Part shown: positions 22,078 to 34,022 of the stretch, piece by piece
How the letters are laid out: every line of letters starts with the position of its first letter
How positions within the stretch are numbered: position 1 is the first letter of the stretch
Origin: Filosporella fistucella
Lineage: Eukaryota > Ascomycota > Leotiomycetes > Helotiales
Length of the DNA stretch: 64,000 bases
Reading direction: 5' to 3'
Assembly (NCBI GenBank): GCA_030077755.1
Contig: JAQJZZ010000001.1
Coordinates: 1,116,001 to 1,180,000, forward strand
Notes under the pieces: generated by a model
What the model saw: the letters and a program-made list of their open reading frames with translations, nothing else
Told to the model about the DNA's origin: nothing
Database searches by the model: none
Made by a program: the position numbers and the translations under genes

Positions 22078-24211
22078 ATGGACCCAACACCTCCGAAAAG
22101 TCCTGAGATGACGACACTACCAGACGGCAGGGCAAAGCTCGTGCAAGAGCATGACACATTAAGATATTCTCTTCTTGGGCCGTCTTTGACAAAGTCAGGT
22201 CAGGATGGGGTTGATCAACAGAAGGTAACATGCTAAGCTCTGTGAATACTTCACGCAGGCTGACTTTGGTGTAGGTTTCTGAGATTATTTACAACGCTTC
22301 GAAAGGATCCAAATATTTCAACAACGAGGCGAAAAGGGACGAAACTCTGACCGTGAAAATCAAGACAATCCTGGAGAAGAAAGCAAAACTCGAGAAGCTC
22401 GACTTAGCGTCTGATCGGAGGAAGGCGGACGATTATATTGCAGAGCTTGAGATGTCCCGAGATTTGACCCAGACACTAGTTCACATCGATTGCGATGCGT
22501 TTTACGCTGCGGTGGAGATGCTTGATAGGCCCGAATTGAAGGATCTTCCTTTCGCGGTTGGAAAAGGAGTACTTACAACATGTAATTATGTTGCTAGAAA
22601 ATTTGGCTGCAGATCAGGCATGGCGGGCTTCGTAGGTAGGGAGCGCTCCTTTATATTTGCTGTCATTCACAAGGCATGCAGCTGCCATTCATGAGCACCC
22701 AGCACTTCTCTGCTCATATTTCAAAGCTTACCCTTATGTGTTAACAGCCCAGAAACTGTGTCCCGACCTCATCTTTCTACCATTGAACTTCGACAAATAC
22801 ACAGCAAAGGCACAAGAGATACGGGAGATTATTGCCGAATACGATCCACAATTCGAGAGTGCAAGTTGTGACGAAGTAAGCCACTGTGCCTCTCCTGTTC
22901 CTTCACTCGTGGCCGGAAGTATTCCCGAAATGTATGCTAATGCCTCGTCAGGCTTATCTCAACGTCACCGACTACTGCAGGATTAACCACATAGCACCCA
23001 GAGAAGCCGTCGAACAATTACGGCGGGAAGTCTATCAGAAGACTAAGATTACAATAAGTGCTGGTATTGCTGCAAATGCAAAGCTTGCCAAAATCTGTTC
23101 GAACATCAACAAGCCCAACGGACAATTCTTTCTCCCGAGTGATCGAACTTCAATCATGGCTTTTATGCGAAACTTACCAACGAGAAAAGTGAATGGTATT
23201 GGACGAGTATTTGAGCGAGAACTAGACGCTGTTGGAGTGAAGACATGTGGCGATATATACGCCGAGAGACAATATTTGTCCAAACTCTTTGGCGAAAAAG
23301 CATTTGCCTTCTTAATGCAGTGCTACCTAGGGCTAGGTAGGACAAAAGTACAACCTGCGGAGGATTATGAGAGGAAGAGTGTTGGAACTGAAAGCACTTT
23401 TGGAGATATGAATGATCCAAAGGCGCTGCGAGAAAAGCTTCGAGCAACTGCCGAAGAACTCGAGAAGGACATGAAGAGGATAGAATTCAAGGGACGTACA
23501 CTGTGTCTCAAAGTGAAGATGCACAGTTACGAAGTGTTCACGCGACAGGTCATACCTCCAAAAGCTGTTTATTTGGCAGATGATCTGTTTAAATATTCAG
23601 TACCAATGCTTACAAAGCTGGAGCAAGAGTTTCCTGGCATGCGTCTCCGGCTCATGGGTTTAAGGTGTACGCATTTGGTAAGCATGAAAAAACCAGATAC
23701 GATGGCGTTCTTCGGCTTCAAGAAACGGCCGGAGATAATTGAAGACGAGAGTCCTGCGAGTACTGCAAAACGGAAGGCGGAAGTTCTTGGAAAAGAGAAC
23801 GAATCAGAGCAATGGGAAACCTGGCCAGATGAGATATTTGAAGATGCTGAAAGACGAGAGAGAGAAGATGAGCTAGAGGAGATGGAAACCTTGAGCCAAG
23901 AGGTTGACAATAGGAGACATCATGGCAAAGAAATTATACCCAATCCCAAGAAACACAGTTCATCAGAGGAAGAATGGTGGGATTGTCCGATCTGTAATCG
24001 ACCTCAAACTCCAAATGAGAAGGCCTTCAATGCGCATATTGATTTATGTTTATCACGACAGACGATCAGAGATGCAGTTCATGAAACGGCCGAATCACCA
24101 CAAGAGCAGGTTCCAATTCCAAGCAAAAAAGTCAGGTTGGGAAATGAGCAAAGCAAGGGGAAATTTGGCGTAAAAGGGGACTCGAAACAACGTCGACTGT
24201 TTTTTGGATGA
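22078..24211 (+). CDS. DNA polymerase kappa (Y-family, DinB) with UBZ finger
   Basis: A nuclear translesion DNA polymerase of 631 residues. Exons are 22078-22224, 22275-22635, 22748-22875 and 22952-24211. The start at 22078 follows an in-frame TGA. The kappa-type N-clasp ([17 protein letters not shown]) precedes the catalytic core: [12 protein letters not shown] (metal-binding Asp), [16 protein letters not shown], and SCDEAYLNVT, which is joined by splicing and carries the catalytic Asp-Glu. [23 protein letters not shown] and the helix-hairpin [16 protein letters not shown] follow, then the little-finger domain (VGTESTF). Near residue 560 lies a UBZ4-type finger ([22 protein letters not shown]), which binds ubiquitin. 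The C-terminal tail QRRLFFG resembles a PCNA-interacting motif, although its spacing is shorter than the canonical form. One intron donor is GTAGGG. Confidence 0.95.
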
Positions 24212-24587
24212 TACCTATACTAGGCAATTTGATAGATATCGGTAGATGATTTCGACTTTGACGAAATAACACCAAGAAATAAAAACTTGCGATCCAAAGC
24301 TTCGTAAAAACAAGGTGTCTTACCCTAGGTACTTATGCACGAATTTCTAGGTGATTGTTGTCCTCCGCTCTTTCGCGATTTGTAGTATGTTTTGATGCTT
24401 GGTGAAGCGATAGATTGGAATAAAAAAAGTCTGAACACTGCATTATCACGTTTGTAGGTAGCTAGGAATGCAGTTTAATGCCTCTCCAAAAGATTGAGGG
24501 ACGGGGACGGAAACAGGAAGATCAGCCCCCATGCGCTAGCCTCGGAAAGACTTCGGCGAATACCATTCAAAAGTTCAAGGCGCAAAA
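24212..24587. other. Intergenic region
   Basis: 376 bp between the polymerase kappa and MEF1 genes, with a CCCTAGGTAC string at about 24323 and no gene. Confidence 0.6.
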
Positions 24588-27250
24588 ATGTTGATGGTCC
24601 GATTATACAAATCGTCAACCAAGCCAGCAATCATGAGGGCACATAAAGCCTTTCGAGCTGTTGCTTCGGCAGAAGCATCAGCCGGCATTTTAAGGACTGG
24701 TGCGCCAATTCGAAGGTTCTCATGCCTAAATCCATCAAGCCGTCGACTGGGAGCTCTAGCTGGAAGGGGGCGAAATGAGAGATACTTTTCAGAGTCGAGG
24801 TGTATGCGGGCTGGTGCTGCAGAGGCTGTGTAAGTTCATACGGCCTTTTTGAGCTTTAATTGTCCTATTCTGTCTCAGAAGGCAAACATGAGTTCCTAGG
24901 CTTCAATTTAAGTTTCAATCACACTGACACCTCCCAGGTTAAAGCAAGCAGCTGCAGATCCATCTGCCCTCACGCAAGAGACCATTATCGATAACTTGGA
25001 CCAGGCTGAAAAGGGTCGATTAGCTCGAATTAGGAACATTGGAATTGCCGTATGCTGGATTCAACATAATATACAATGACAGACCGGAGGGACTAATACT
25101 TTTCATAGGCACATATCGACAGCGGAAAAACCACAGCAACTGAACGAGTACTCTTTTATACTGGTCGAATCAATTCCATTCATGAAGTCAGAGGCAAAGA
25201 TGCCGTTGGTGCTAAAATGGATTCTATGGAGTTAGAAAGAGAAAAGGGAATTACAATTCAGTCTGCAGCTACATTTTGCGACTGGCTGAAAGTGGAAAAT
25301 GGAAAAGAAGAGAAGTATCACATCAATTTAATTGATACACCCGGACATATCGACTTCACGATAGAGGTCGAGCGAGCACTGCGAGTGCTGGACGGTGCTG
25401 TTATGATCCTCTGCGCGGTCAGCGGTGTTCAAAGTCAAACAATTACTGTCGACAGACAAATGAGAAGATATAATGTACCACGAATCAGCTTCATCAACAA
25501 AATGGACCGAATGGGAGCGAATCCCTTCAAAGCGGTGGATCAGATCAACCACAAATTGCGAATACCTGCGGCGGCTTTGCAAGTGCCCATTGGCTCAGAA
25601 GACACGTTCCAGGGTGTAGTAGATCTGATTAGGATGAAAGCAATATATAATGATGGACCAAAGGGTGAAATTATTCGCGAAACCGATGTCATTCCAGAAG
25701 AAGTCAGGAAATTAGCTGAAGAACGACGGGCGATTTTGATCGAAACTCTGGCAGATGTCGATGACGAGATTGCCGAAATATTCTTGGATGAGAAGACGCC
25801 TACGCCAGAACAAATGAAGGCTGCCATTCGAAGGGCGACGATCGCTTTGAAGTTCACGCCCGTTTTGATGGGAAGTGCTTTGGCTGATAAGTCAGTTCAG
25901 CCGATGTTGGATGCAGTATGCGATTATCTACCAAATCCAGCTGAAGTTGAAAATTTAGCTCTGGACAAGAGGAGAGAAGAGAAGCCAGTGAAACTGGTTT
26001 CTTACAACTCGTTACCTTTCGTTGGTCTAGCCTTTAAACTTGAAGAAAGCAACTACGGACAGTTAACCTATATTCGAGTCTATCAAGGCAGCCTCAAGAA
26101 GGGAATGAATGTTTTCAACGCTCGAACAGACAAACGAGTAAAGGTTCCTCGAATTGTGCGTATGCATTCAAATGAAATGGAAGAAGTTCCAGAGATTGGC
26201 GCAGGCGAAATTTGTGCCGTGTTTGGTGTCGACTGTGCCTCTGGAGACACTTTCACTGATGGAGGCCTTCCATATTCTATGTCTTCTATGTTTGTACCGG
26301 ATCCTGTCATCTCACTGTCCATCAAACCGAAAACGACAAAAGATACAAACAACTTCAGCAGAGCCATGAACAGATTCCAGCGCGAGGACCCTACCTTCAG
26401 AGTGCATGTTGATGCCGAAAGTCAAGAAACAATCATCTCAGGAATGGGAGAATTGCATCTCGATATCTACGTTGAACGTATGAGACGTGAGTACAAAGTT
26501 GAAGTTGAGACCGGAAAGCCACAAGTCGCATACAGAGAGACCATCACCCAACCAGTCAAGTTCGACCACACGCTCAAGAAGCAAACTGGTGGTGCCGGTG
26601 ATTTTGCCCGAGTTGTTGGCTATATGGAGCCGATCGAGCCTGGAGCCAACGGCTACGGCCCATCGAAATTTAGACAAGAAGTTACAGGTGGTTCAATCTC
26701 CGAAAAGTATTTGTTTGCTTGTGAGAAGGGGTTTTTGACATCCTGCGAGAAGGGTCCTCTTATTGGCCATCCTGTTCTTGGGACCTTGATGGTCATCAAT
26801 GATGGTGCCACGCACATGACCGACTCATCTGAGATGGCTTTCAAGACATCCACTCAGCAAGCCTTCCGAAAGGCCTTTAAAGATGCTAAACCCCAGGTTC
26901 TGGAACCTTTGATGAAAACGACAATCACAGCTCCAAATGAGTTTCAAGGGAACATTGTCGGCTTACTGAACAAGAGAAATGCAATTATCAATGATACCGA
27001 GATCGGCCCCGAGGACTTTACATTGCTGGCAGACTGTAGTCTGAATGCCATGTTCGGATTCAGCTCTCAATTGAGAGCAGCCACTCAAGGCAAGGGCGAG
27101 TTCGGTATGGAATTCAGTCACTACAGTCCTGCTCCTGGTCAATTACAGTAAGTTATCTATTAAATCTCTCCTTCCACTTCTAACAACCATAACAGAAAGG
27201 AGCTTGTGGCGGCGCACGAGAAGTTACAAGCCGACAGACATAAGAAGTAG
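24588..27250 (+). CDS. MEF1: Mitochondrial translation elongation factor G1
   Basis: The GTPase that drives ribosome translocation in mitochondria, 815 residues. Exons are 24588-24829, 24938-25049, 25109-27147 and 27196-27250. The first about 80 residues are basic and Ser/Arg/Ala-rich, a likely mitochondrial presequence. GTP-binding motifs: G1 AHIDSGKTT (from residue 119, created exactly at an exon junction), G2 region [11 protein letters not shown]3 DTPGH (about 194), G4 NKMD and G5 GSA. EF-G domains II-V follow, with [17 protein letters not shown] and [23 protein letters not shown]. The last exon supplies the short basic tail ending DRHKK. The length and domain order are normal. It is the first of a likely housekeeping run and has no unusual features beyond its intron at the P-loop. 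Confidence 0.96.
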
Positions 27251-28066
27251 AGAGGTTTTTACATTCTACCTTGTCGCCTTAATAGAAATTTAGAGTTTGT
27301 ATTGGGTACATAATAAGCGGACGGTATGGTCGGGAGGGAAAAGACAGGAGTCTGTGTAGCAAATACTGTATCATATGTGAATGAGAACGATCCCAACTCG
27401 AGCTCGTCAGCTCAGGAGTACTGTCTGTCGTACGAGCTTTGGGGGCACTGATTTGATCGTATTCTATGGATGACAAGGCAACACGAAGTGTTACCTATAG
27501 CTACTTATCCCAGCCAAGCTGGCCTTTTGATTCATTATGAAGCTGTTGTGTTGCTGGCACTGGCCCCTATTTTCCTGCAGCATGTTGGTGTGGTATGATG
27601 TTGCTGGGTGATTATCGATACTTCTCACTGGCATCAACTTTCGGCTTGTGTGGATGCTTTGGTAGAGGTGCATCAGATATCTATGTTTCATAGACTCGTT
27701 TCGGCGGTCCAACTTCGTCGCATTGTGATGATGGCTACCCATTTCACCTTTTGTAGGTACTCAATTGTTCCCCCTACCCTTCAACCCGGATGAAGAGAAT
27801 TCCCCCATATTTGTGGTCGGTTGGACGGCTGCCGGGTTTAAGGTAAGTAGCAGGTACGACCCCTCATTTAAGGCCGAACCCCACATTGGAACGGAAGCTT
27901 CCCTTGATACCTTACAAATACAGCTTGGGTACATCTGCGTCTCGTTTCATTCATCTAATTCAAAGTAAGATTTAGATTCAGATTCCCCCGACAGACAATC
28001 CCAATCTCTCAAGCTACCGCAACAATTTACCTACCTCAAGCCACCACATCAACATCCAATTCCAGT
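27251..28066. other. Intergenic region
   Basis: No gene seen; pyrimidine-rich stretches near 28000-28066 probably belong to the leader of the EthD gene. Confidence 0.5.
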
Positions 28067-28120
28067 GTGAGTCTACGCACACATATCCAGTGTCTACACA
28101 TGCTAACACATATGTTACAG
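28067..28120 (+). other. Probable 5'-UTR intron of the EthD gene
   Basis: A 54-bp segment starting GTGAGT and ending TTACAG, with a consensus CTAAC branch site at 28103-28107, sits 12 bp before the start codon at 28133. All three signals match fungal introns. Confidence 0.6.
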
Positions 28121-28132
28121 ACTTCACTCACA

Positions 28133-28556
28133 ATGTCATTCGTCGTTACTTTCCTCTACCCGGTCGGCCAGAAACCTTTCGACCTTGACTACTACCTCAA
28201 GAACCACAGTACGTCGCCGCTTACTTTACAGTTCCCATATACCGCAAAGTGAGCAGCTTCCGAGCAATTCGGAAGCGACACGCCTTGTTGTCTTCACTTT
28301 TGAACCCGATACTGACTTTTGTATAGTGCCTCTGGTGCAAAAACACTGGGCACAATATGGCCTGCAGAACTGGGAGGCCGTAAAGTTGGATCCATCTGGA
28401 GGCAATCAAATCAAATGCATCTTGCATTTCAAGGATGAAGCAGGAAGCAGCAAAGCTTTCGCAGACTCCGACGATATCATGGGTGACATTCCAAATTACA
28501 CCGACACCAAGCCCAGCATCAACCAAGGCGCTTCTGTCGGAACTGGCAAGAATTGA
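28133..28556 (+). CDS. EthD-domain protein
   Basis: A small protein of 101 residues. Exons are 28133-28208 and 28327-28556 with a 118-bp intron; the splice completes the Met codon in KNHMPLVQKHW. The sequence fits the EthD family: an opening beta strand (VVTFLYPVG), DYYLKNHMPLV, and the closing helix region KAFADSDDIMGDIPNYTDTKP. EthD proteins are dimeric alpha/beta-barrel folds found in ether-degradation operons and as cyclases or decarboxylases in polyketide pathways; most fungal stand-alone copies are uncharacterised. The neighbours here (translation factor and unknown protein) do not point to a pathway. Confidence 0.85.
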
Positions 28557-30246
28557 GGGGGGCACTTGAGGAAGTGGTAGAAAGGAACACTATCAAACAT
28601 TACGATGAGAGAGCAAGCCTTTACTTAGAAATGTAACTGCTGCGGAAAATATGGGTAATTGCATCACATGTTAGCCTTGAACAGCACGAATGATGCACAC
28701 GGCTTCTGTGTCGGGGGTGCGTGCCTAGCTTCATGCAGCCTTCATCTCCAGAGACAGCTTTCCATATTGCAATCTGTGAGACGAATCCTTTTCTTAAAAA
28801 GGTACAATTGTTTTCAGATTGGGCAGATTTGATATCCTTGTATGTATGTGCCAGTGTAGATCAAAACAGACCAATCAAAAGGGAGAAAATTTTATACTGC
28901 CGAATCTCCATCTTTTCCTTCTTAGAAACACCTTGAGGCAAGCTTCTCCTATCAAGCCCAGCTCTACCACGAGACAGTCAGGGAAGGTATGCCAAAGGTG
29001 ATTCGATTGGCCAAGTGATTTGGATTTGCCGGGTCAACAAACACATCACTCTTGTGCTGAATCGGGATGTTCTCAGCGGTCGAGATCTGTTCGAAAGGAC
29101 TGACATAGCATACCGTTAAAGCAAAACACACAAGAGCTGGAAGAGATGGCAGGCGAATGAGATGTGGTATATATAAAACTCCAGGGACTTTTGGTGGTAT
29201 ATCAATCAGGGCGACGAGCGACGCTCTCCCAGGCCTGTAGTTTCTGTGCGATAACTAGTAATTGTATTGCCATCAGCTTTTCACTAGAGATCCCTCGCCC
29301 TCATGCGACAAAGATTCATCGTCGATAATGAAAAACTCGCATTGTCGTAAATCTTATATATCATTGTACAGTACGTTGTGGTATTTCGAAACAAAAATCT
29401 CCTGGTGGCCCCAAGGTTGTACAATATCATCCGTCACAGCTCAAGTCGCCCCCCTCGCGGAGTTGAAGCCGCCTATCGATAGTTCGCAGGGTCGTTCTTA
29501 CCGATAACATACCAGGCGTCTGTTTCCTATCAGCAATGGTCTCAATGTTTACATTCAACAAGGGGGGACCTACGGATAACACCTGGAATCCAACCTAGTA
29601 TACATAATAGGATGTTGATACAGAAATCGGCCCCGCATCCAGTCTTAAGGAAGACGGACACGAAAGGTAAGAGGATTGCCAAAAGGTAGAGGCAGACGTC
29701 GCTCTATATGTTGCAGTCTCAGCATACTAACCTCTTGTTGTGCTTGTGATCCAATGTCGATTTTACTGCTGAAGTCTCTTGACCCCCATATAGATAATGA
29801 AGGAGTGAATTGTGCAAGGGATGATGAATGTACATACCGATGATGATTTCCTAGACATTGTTGTGGATATTTAATGGAATTCTAGAGTATACTCGATAAA
29901 TGTACAGTACAGGCACAACAGCAGCGGGGACGATTTAGATTGTATATATATTCTCAGCCCAGCCTCGAAAATAACCCACTCGCTTGGGTGACGTCACCCC
30001 TTGATAATCTAGAATATTTTCTGTCCACCTGTATTAAGGTGGGTATGGCGCCGTATCTAAGATTAGAAGGTTATATTACGGAGGTACTTCGTTTTTTCGG
30101 GAGTCTATGTAACAGAACAGTCAACTGCCTCTTGCCAAGACGTGCCGACTGCCGACAAGCCGCTCCCAGCCCTACAAGGAAAACCACAACGTAAGCCAAT
30201 CTGCACCACAGGGACAAACAAGCCTCGCGTATAGATTTGTATTATA
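28557..30246. other. Long intergenic region
   Basis: 1.69 kb in which no gene could be supported on either strand; only short unrelated open frames and AT-rich sequence. Confidence 0.55.
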
Positions 30247-30861
30247 ATGGATGCGAGAGTGCATGTGGATAACGCTTCAGAGCCAAGAGTGGACGAGGCG
30301 GATGTGGCAAGCCGAGAAGGTGTATTTTTCGGAAAGACCGATGATAGTCTCGGTCAATCATTGATACCTACTGCTGAATCCGCATCAAAGGAAGACTGGA
30401 AATCTCAACCCTATAATCACGAGAATAAGGACTCCCAGAGCCCTCACAGCAAGCCATGTTCGCTATGTCAACATCCTCGGGACGTCCTGATCCGATGCCA
30501 GATCGATGAAACGAAGAAATGGTATTTTGTCTGCACGGGCAAATGCTGGAGAGACGTCAGTGGTGGCAAGGCAGATGGGGATAAAGCACATCCTCTTTTC
30601 AGATATGGTGGCATGTGGAAGAATAAACATGAAATGGTCAGTGCCAAGATTAAGGGCAGGGCAAAGGAGGAAAATAAGGGTATTTGGAATGGCACGCCAG
30701 GTCCGCATAGGATGCGAGGTGGAAAAGGCAGGAAGGGCAGGGAAAAGAAGGGCACGGTGAGTAAAGGGGAACGGCTTGAGACCGGGGACAGAGGGAGTGA
30801 TGTCGAAGTCGAGAATTTGGATGATAGCGATGAGTGGGAACTTGATGGCGACATGCCCTAA
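30247..30861 (+). CDS. Conserved unknown protein with Cys-rich core and basic tail
   Basis: An intronless gene for 204 residues. The N-terminus (1-75) is acidic and polar. The core (about 76-130) carries CSLCQ, RCQ and CTGKCW, a possible zinc-binding set (C-x2-C, then single Cys, then C-x3-C), with the intervening ETKKWYFVC stretch and RYGGMWKNKHE, which reads like a conserved structural block. The tail is Gly/Arg/Lys-rich (about 150-180) and then strongly acidic. I recognise the layout as a widespread but uncharacterised fungal protein and assign no function. A nuclear or nucleic-acid role would fit the basic tail but is not shown. Confidence 0.75.
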   Translation: MDARVHVDNASEPRVDEADVASREGVFFGKTDDSLGQSLIPTAESASKEDWKSQPYNHENKDSQSPHSKPCSLCQHPRDVLIRCQIDETKKWYFVCTGKCWRDVSGGKADGDKAHPLFRYGGMWKNKHEMVSAKIKGRAKEENKGIWNGTPGPHRMRGGKGRKGREKKGTVSKGERLETGDRGSDVEVENLDDSDEWELDGDMP

Positions 30862-31856
30862 AGGGAGGATGTTATTCAAGTGAAAAATCTCGAGGGCAGT
30901 TTGTTTTGACGACATTGTCTATGTCTTATTCAATACGCTTAGGGTGTTTTATATCTGATAACTGATAATCCTTCGACTCTCGTTTCCGTCTTACTCGTTC
31001 GAATCCATCACTGTCTGGAAATTCGCTCGAATGCAGAGTCTGCTTAGAAATATTCTTCTTCTCCTAGTTGATGCATTCAAGCCTTCCATGTTCTTCATTC
31101 AGCTGTGATACCAGGTGCTGCTGCCCATGATCTAAGCACATTGACGCTTATGTCCTCGAGTGAAGGATATGTTTATGGTACAAGCCATCTATAAATGGCG
31201 TCTATTGGCTCTTTGGGGGTGCACCAATCTATAACTGCGAAAACACTTTGTTGTGTTTCGAGTCATATGTAGAGACCTTTCCAATATCTCCCGACTTTTC
31301 TAGTCACTAAGATAGTTGCTTCCCAGGGATCGTATATATGTTTGTGATTGTGGCATGACTCGATCAGATTGTATAGGCATTTTGGAGAGGGCTTAGCGTA
31401 TACGGTAGTAAACCCTCAGTGACAGTGGCTCACAAATACTGGTGTGAGCAGGTATGGTGTTTGTATAATGGAAGTAGATATCTTGTGTCGATTTCACGCG
31501 GGAATGTATTCCAAACAACAACAGCATCTTACTTAATGCGTCACCATCACAGGAACGTGATATCTGTGGATATCTTTGAAGAGAGTATTGCAATACTGAT
31601 TTGTAAATCTCTCCCAGACAGTTTATATTCTCGTTGATCCTTGGCCCATATTCTGGTCCTCTCAGTGATTTGAAACCATGACTAGCATTTCCTCTCACCC
31701 ACGAGAGAGAACTGCCCATTTCTGGCTGTAACCACACTGTTCTCGTATTGGAAAGACAAGCGACCATAGCATTATAATCTCATCCCAAATATCACTTCTC
31801 CATCAAATAATACCAGCTTCCCTATGAACCGCTCATATTTTCTCCATCCTCCTCGA
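30862..31856. other. Convergent intergenic region
   Basis: 995 bp with no supported gene. Confidence 0.55.
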
Positions 31857-32462
31857 CTATGCGTACTTCCAGCTCCTACTCTCGTACCCTCTACACCCCT
31901 CACTTTCGCATCTCCTCATCCACCTCTCAATCGACTTTTTGCCGACCTCACTATTAAATTGTGTCCTATCTCTTCCCAACACCTCCTCTCTTACTGTGTA
32001 CAATCTCTTCAGCCTAGCCTCTTCTACCCTGGAATCACAAACACTTGATTGTCCCGCCATCGTCATCACCAGTTCTCGAGTATCAGCATGCTCATTGAAC
32101 GATCCAACATACAGTCTCAAAATCTCGCTCCAAATGGCCTTCTTATGTCCATTGTCAACCTCATAGTCTCTGTCGAATGCTGCGCTGGCAGTAATACGAC
32201 ATTCGTCCAGAGAATGAATAATTAGCTCCTTAGGGATGCCACGCACAAGCCCTGCTGTGGATATTACGTCTTCCTCTGTACCAGGTTCTTTGTCTGTGTT
32301 TGTAGATTCTCTGTCTAACGTAGGAGAAGATACCAATGTCTGTCCGAGTCGAGGAGTGCAGGCAGTGGGCTGCAGTGCATTTTTACGTGAGGAAAGACAG
32401 AGAATACAGTTGCAGGTGTAGAGCTTGGAATCGAGTTCCGCTTTACTCAAAGAGGAACCCAT
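31857..32462 (-). CDS. Unknown protein with predicted N-terminal lipid anchor
   Basis: An intronless gene for 201 residues, not recognised. The N-terminus MGSSLSK matches the N-myristoylation signal (Gly2, Ser at position 6) and is followed by a Cys cluster (CNCILC near residue 17) that could be palmitoylated, so membrane attachment without a helix is predicted. Residues 30-75 are low-complexity. From about residue 75 the sequence looks folded, with helical stretches such as AIWSEILRLYVGSF and RLKRLYTVREEVLG. The length and codon use look normal for a real gene. It lies tail-to-tail with the Cys-rich unknown protein. Confidence 0.65.
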   Translation of the reverse strand: MGSSLSKAELDSKLYTCNCILCLSSRKNALQPTACTPRLGQTLVSSPTLDRESTNTDKEPGTEEDVISTAGLVRGIPKELIIHSLDECRITASAAFDRDYEVDNGHKKAIWSEILRLYVGSFNEHADTRELVMTMAGQSSVCDSRVEEARLKRLYTVREEVLGRDRTQFNSEVGKKSIERWMRRCESEGCRGYESRSWKYA

Positions 32463-32913
32463 TGGGTGCGTGCAGATTCGTAAATATAGCGCAGAATATA
32501 CATTGTGGGCGAAGAAAGCACATGGGAACCGCTGTTAAGGTGGTTTGATGCATCATTACCCATGCCGTTCATGTATTTTACCACCAGAATCAGATTCTCA
32601 AAACCTATTCACATGATATCCGAAAACACTCAGCGGGTTGCGTTTTTTAAGGAGATGAGTCAATTCTAAATGAAAAAACTTGAGCACATAAAAAGAATAG
32701 ATACCAGCCGTGTAGCACCCTAGATTTTAGCTCACAACCCTTTTCATCTCGCTCAATCGTCAATGCAGTGAAGTCTTTCTTCCCTTCCCACCATCAGTCG
32801 CCCTTAGCGTCTTTCATCTCAAAGCCCGAAGTTCACAGCTGGTCTCGTCACTATCGTACATCTAGCTGTTCTTATGATAATGACCGCCGAGAGCGTGGAG
32901 AAGAGTATCCCAT
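32463..32913. other. Intergenic region
   Basis: 451 bp between two minus-strand genes; AT-rich, presumably the promoter of the lipid-anchored protein gene and the 3' end of the SET gene. Confidence 0.55.
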
Positions 32914-34022
32914 CTAGGTTTTCTTTCCCTTTCCCTGTGTAGATACCAATTGTTCTGGCGTTGGGCAGGCTGGGCAGTCACAAGTAAAGCCATAATTTTC
33001 AGGAAGGGTAGCTGGATTGTTGGTATAGCAAATCGTGAGCTCATCTCCTGACTTAATCGGCAGACAACAGCTAAATTCCATGCATTCTTCCTCTCTCTTG
33101 TAGTGATAGGTAAGATTTCGGAAGGGAATGCAGGCATGATTGAATCGGGATGACTTCAGAAAGACACCGCATTGACCTTTCCCAATTTCGAACCTGGCCT
33201 CAGAGATTAGATGCAACTCGAGAAAACGGAGTAGCTAGATCGAAGGATGACAATAACTTACCGATTAGTTCTGTAAATCGCTTCGGTCTTGTACTGTGAC
33301 AGGGCAGAGAACCCATGTAAAGTCATGTACTCCCTCCGATCGTTCTTCGAGAGTTGTCCAATCTCAAACCACATCGTATTGTCATTGGCCTTAAATAATA
33401 GCTTTTCAGTATGAACGATACCTCCAACCTGGATATCTTTGATAGCAAATGCTCCATAGCCCCCTTTTGAAGACAATCGTACTTCGAAGTTCTCGGTGGC
33501 GAAGAGTATTTCTGAGCTCATGGAGGAGGAGAAGGAGGACCTGGAGAGGATTGGTGAAGACACTGCTGGACTCGAAGACACTGCTGGACTCGAAGACATG
33601 GAGGATTGTGAAGCTGACTGTGGAATGCTGGGTCTAGCAGAGTTCATACCAGAGGTAGTTTTTGAGACTGCAGTAACGGATGGTGTTGGTGGGGTAGAAA
33701 GCCATAGACGCCGGTAATTAGCGATCGAGTTTGGGGATGGTTTCCTGGAGGTGGTCTTGGATTTAGTGGTATTGGTTCGGGGAGCTATGGGTCGGATTGG
33801 GTTGGAAATGACTTCTTTAACTTTAAAATCCTGCTCTACAGCTTCCTTGGAGTCCGCTGGGTTGTTGGGAGATCCCACTATGCTACCCCTCCAGTTAAAT
33901 GTCCAGCTTGACATCCAGGTATCAAAATCCTCAGCTAACGTAGCTGGAGGAAATTGAGTCTCTGGGCGGCTCGCTACCGTCGTCGGTATTACCATTTTGG
34001 AATTTCCTGCCTTGATGGGCAT
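32914..34022 (-). CDS. SET-domain protein
   Basis: A putative protein-lysine methyltransferase of 346 residues. Minus-strand exons are 33262-34022 and 32914-33193 with a 68-bp intron; the splice YRTNR^FEIGKGQCG restores a SET domain that other acceptors break with stops. Residues 1-180 are disordered, Ser/Pro/Thr-rich, and include a perfect repeat of SSSPAV. The SET domain (about 190-335) shows GGYGAFAIKDIQVGG, the catalytic-pocket block SRFNHACIPF, GDELTICYTNN and the post-SET-like Cys pattern FTCDCPAC. A second Cys of a post-SET zinc site is not obvious. It resembles the fungal SMYD-like group of SET proteins with unknown substrates. The start at 34022 (MPIKAG) is the first ATG of the open frame. 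Confidence 0.82.
33556..33591. repeat. 18-bp tandem repeat inside the SET gene
   Basis: Two perfect copies of GAAGACACTGCTGGACTC, in frame, encoding a duplicated SSSPAV on the minus strand. Confidence 0.9.

Noticed and set aside
30463..30915. Long minus-strand frames opposite the Cys-rich unknown gene
   Set aside because: They are the antisense shadow of a gene whose plus-strand reading has coherent Cys and Trp motifs.
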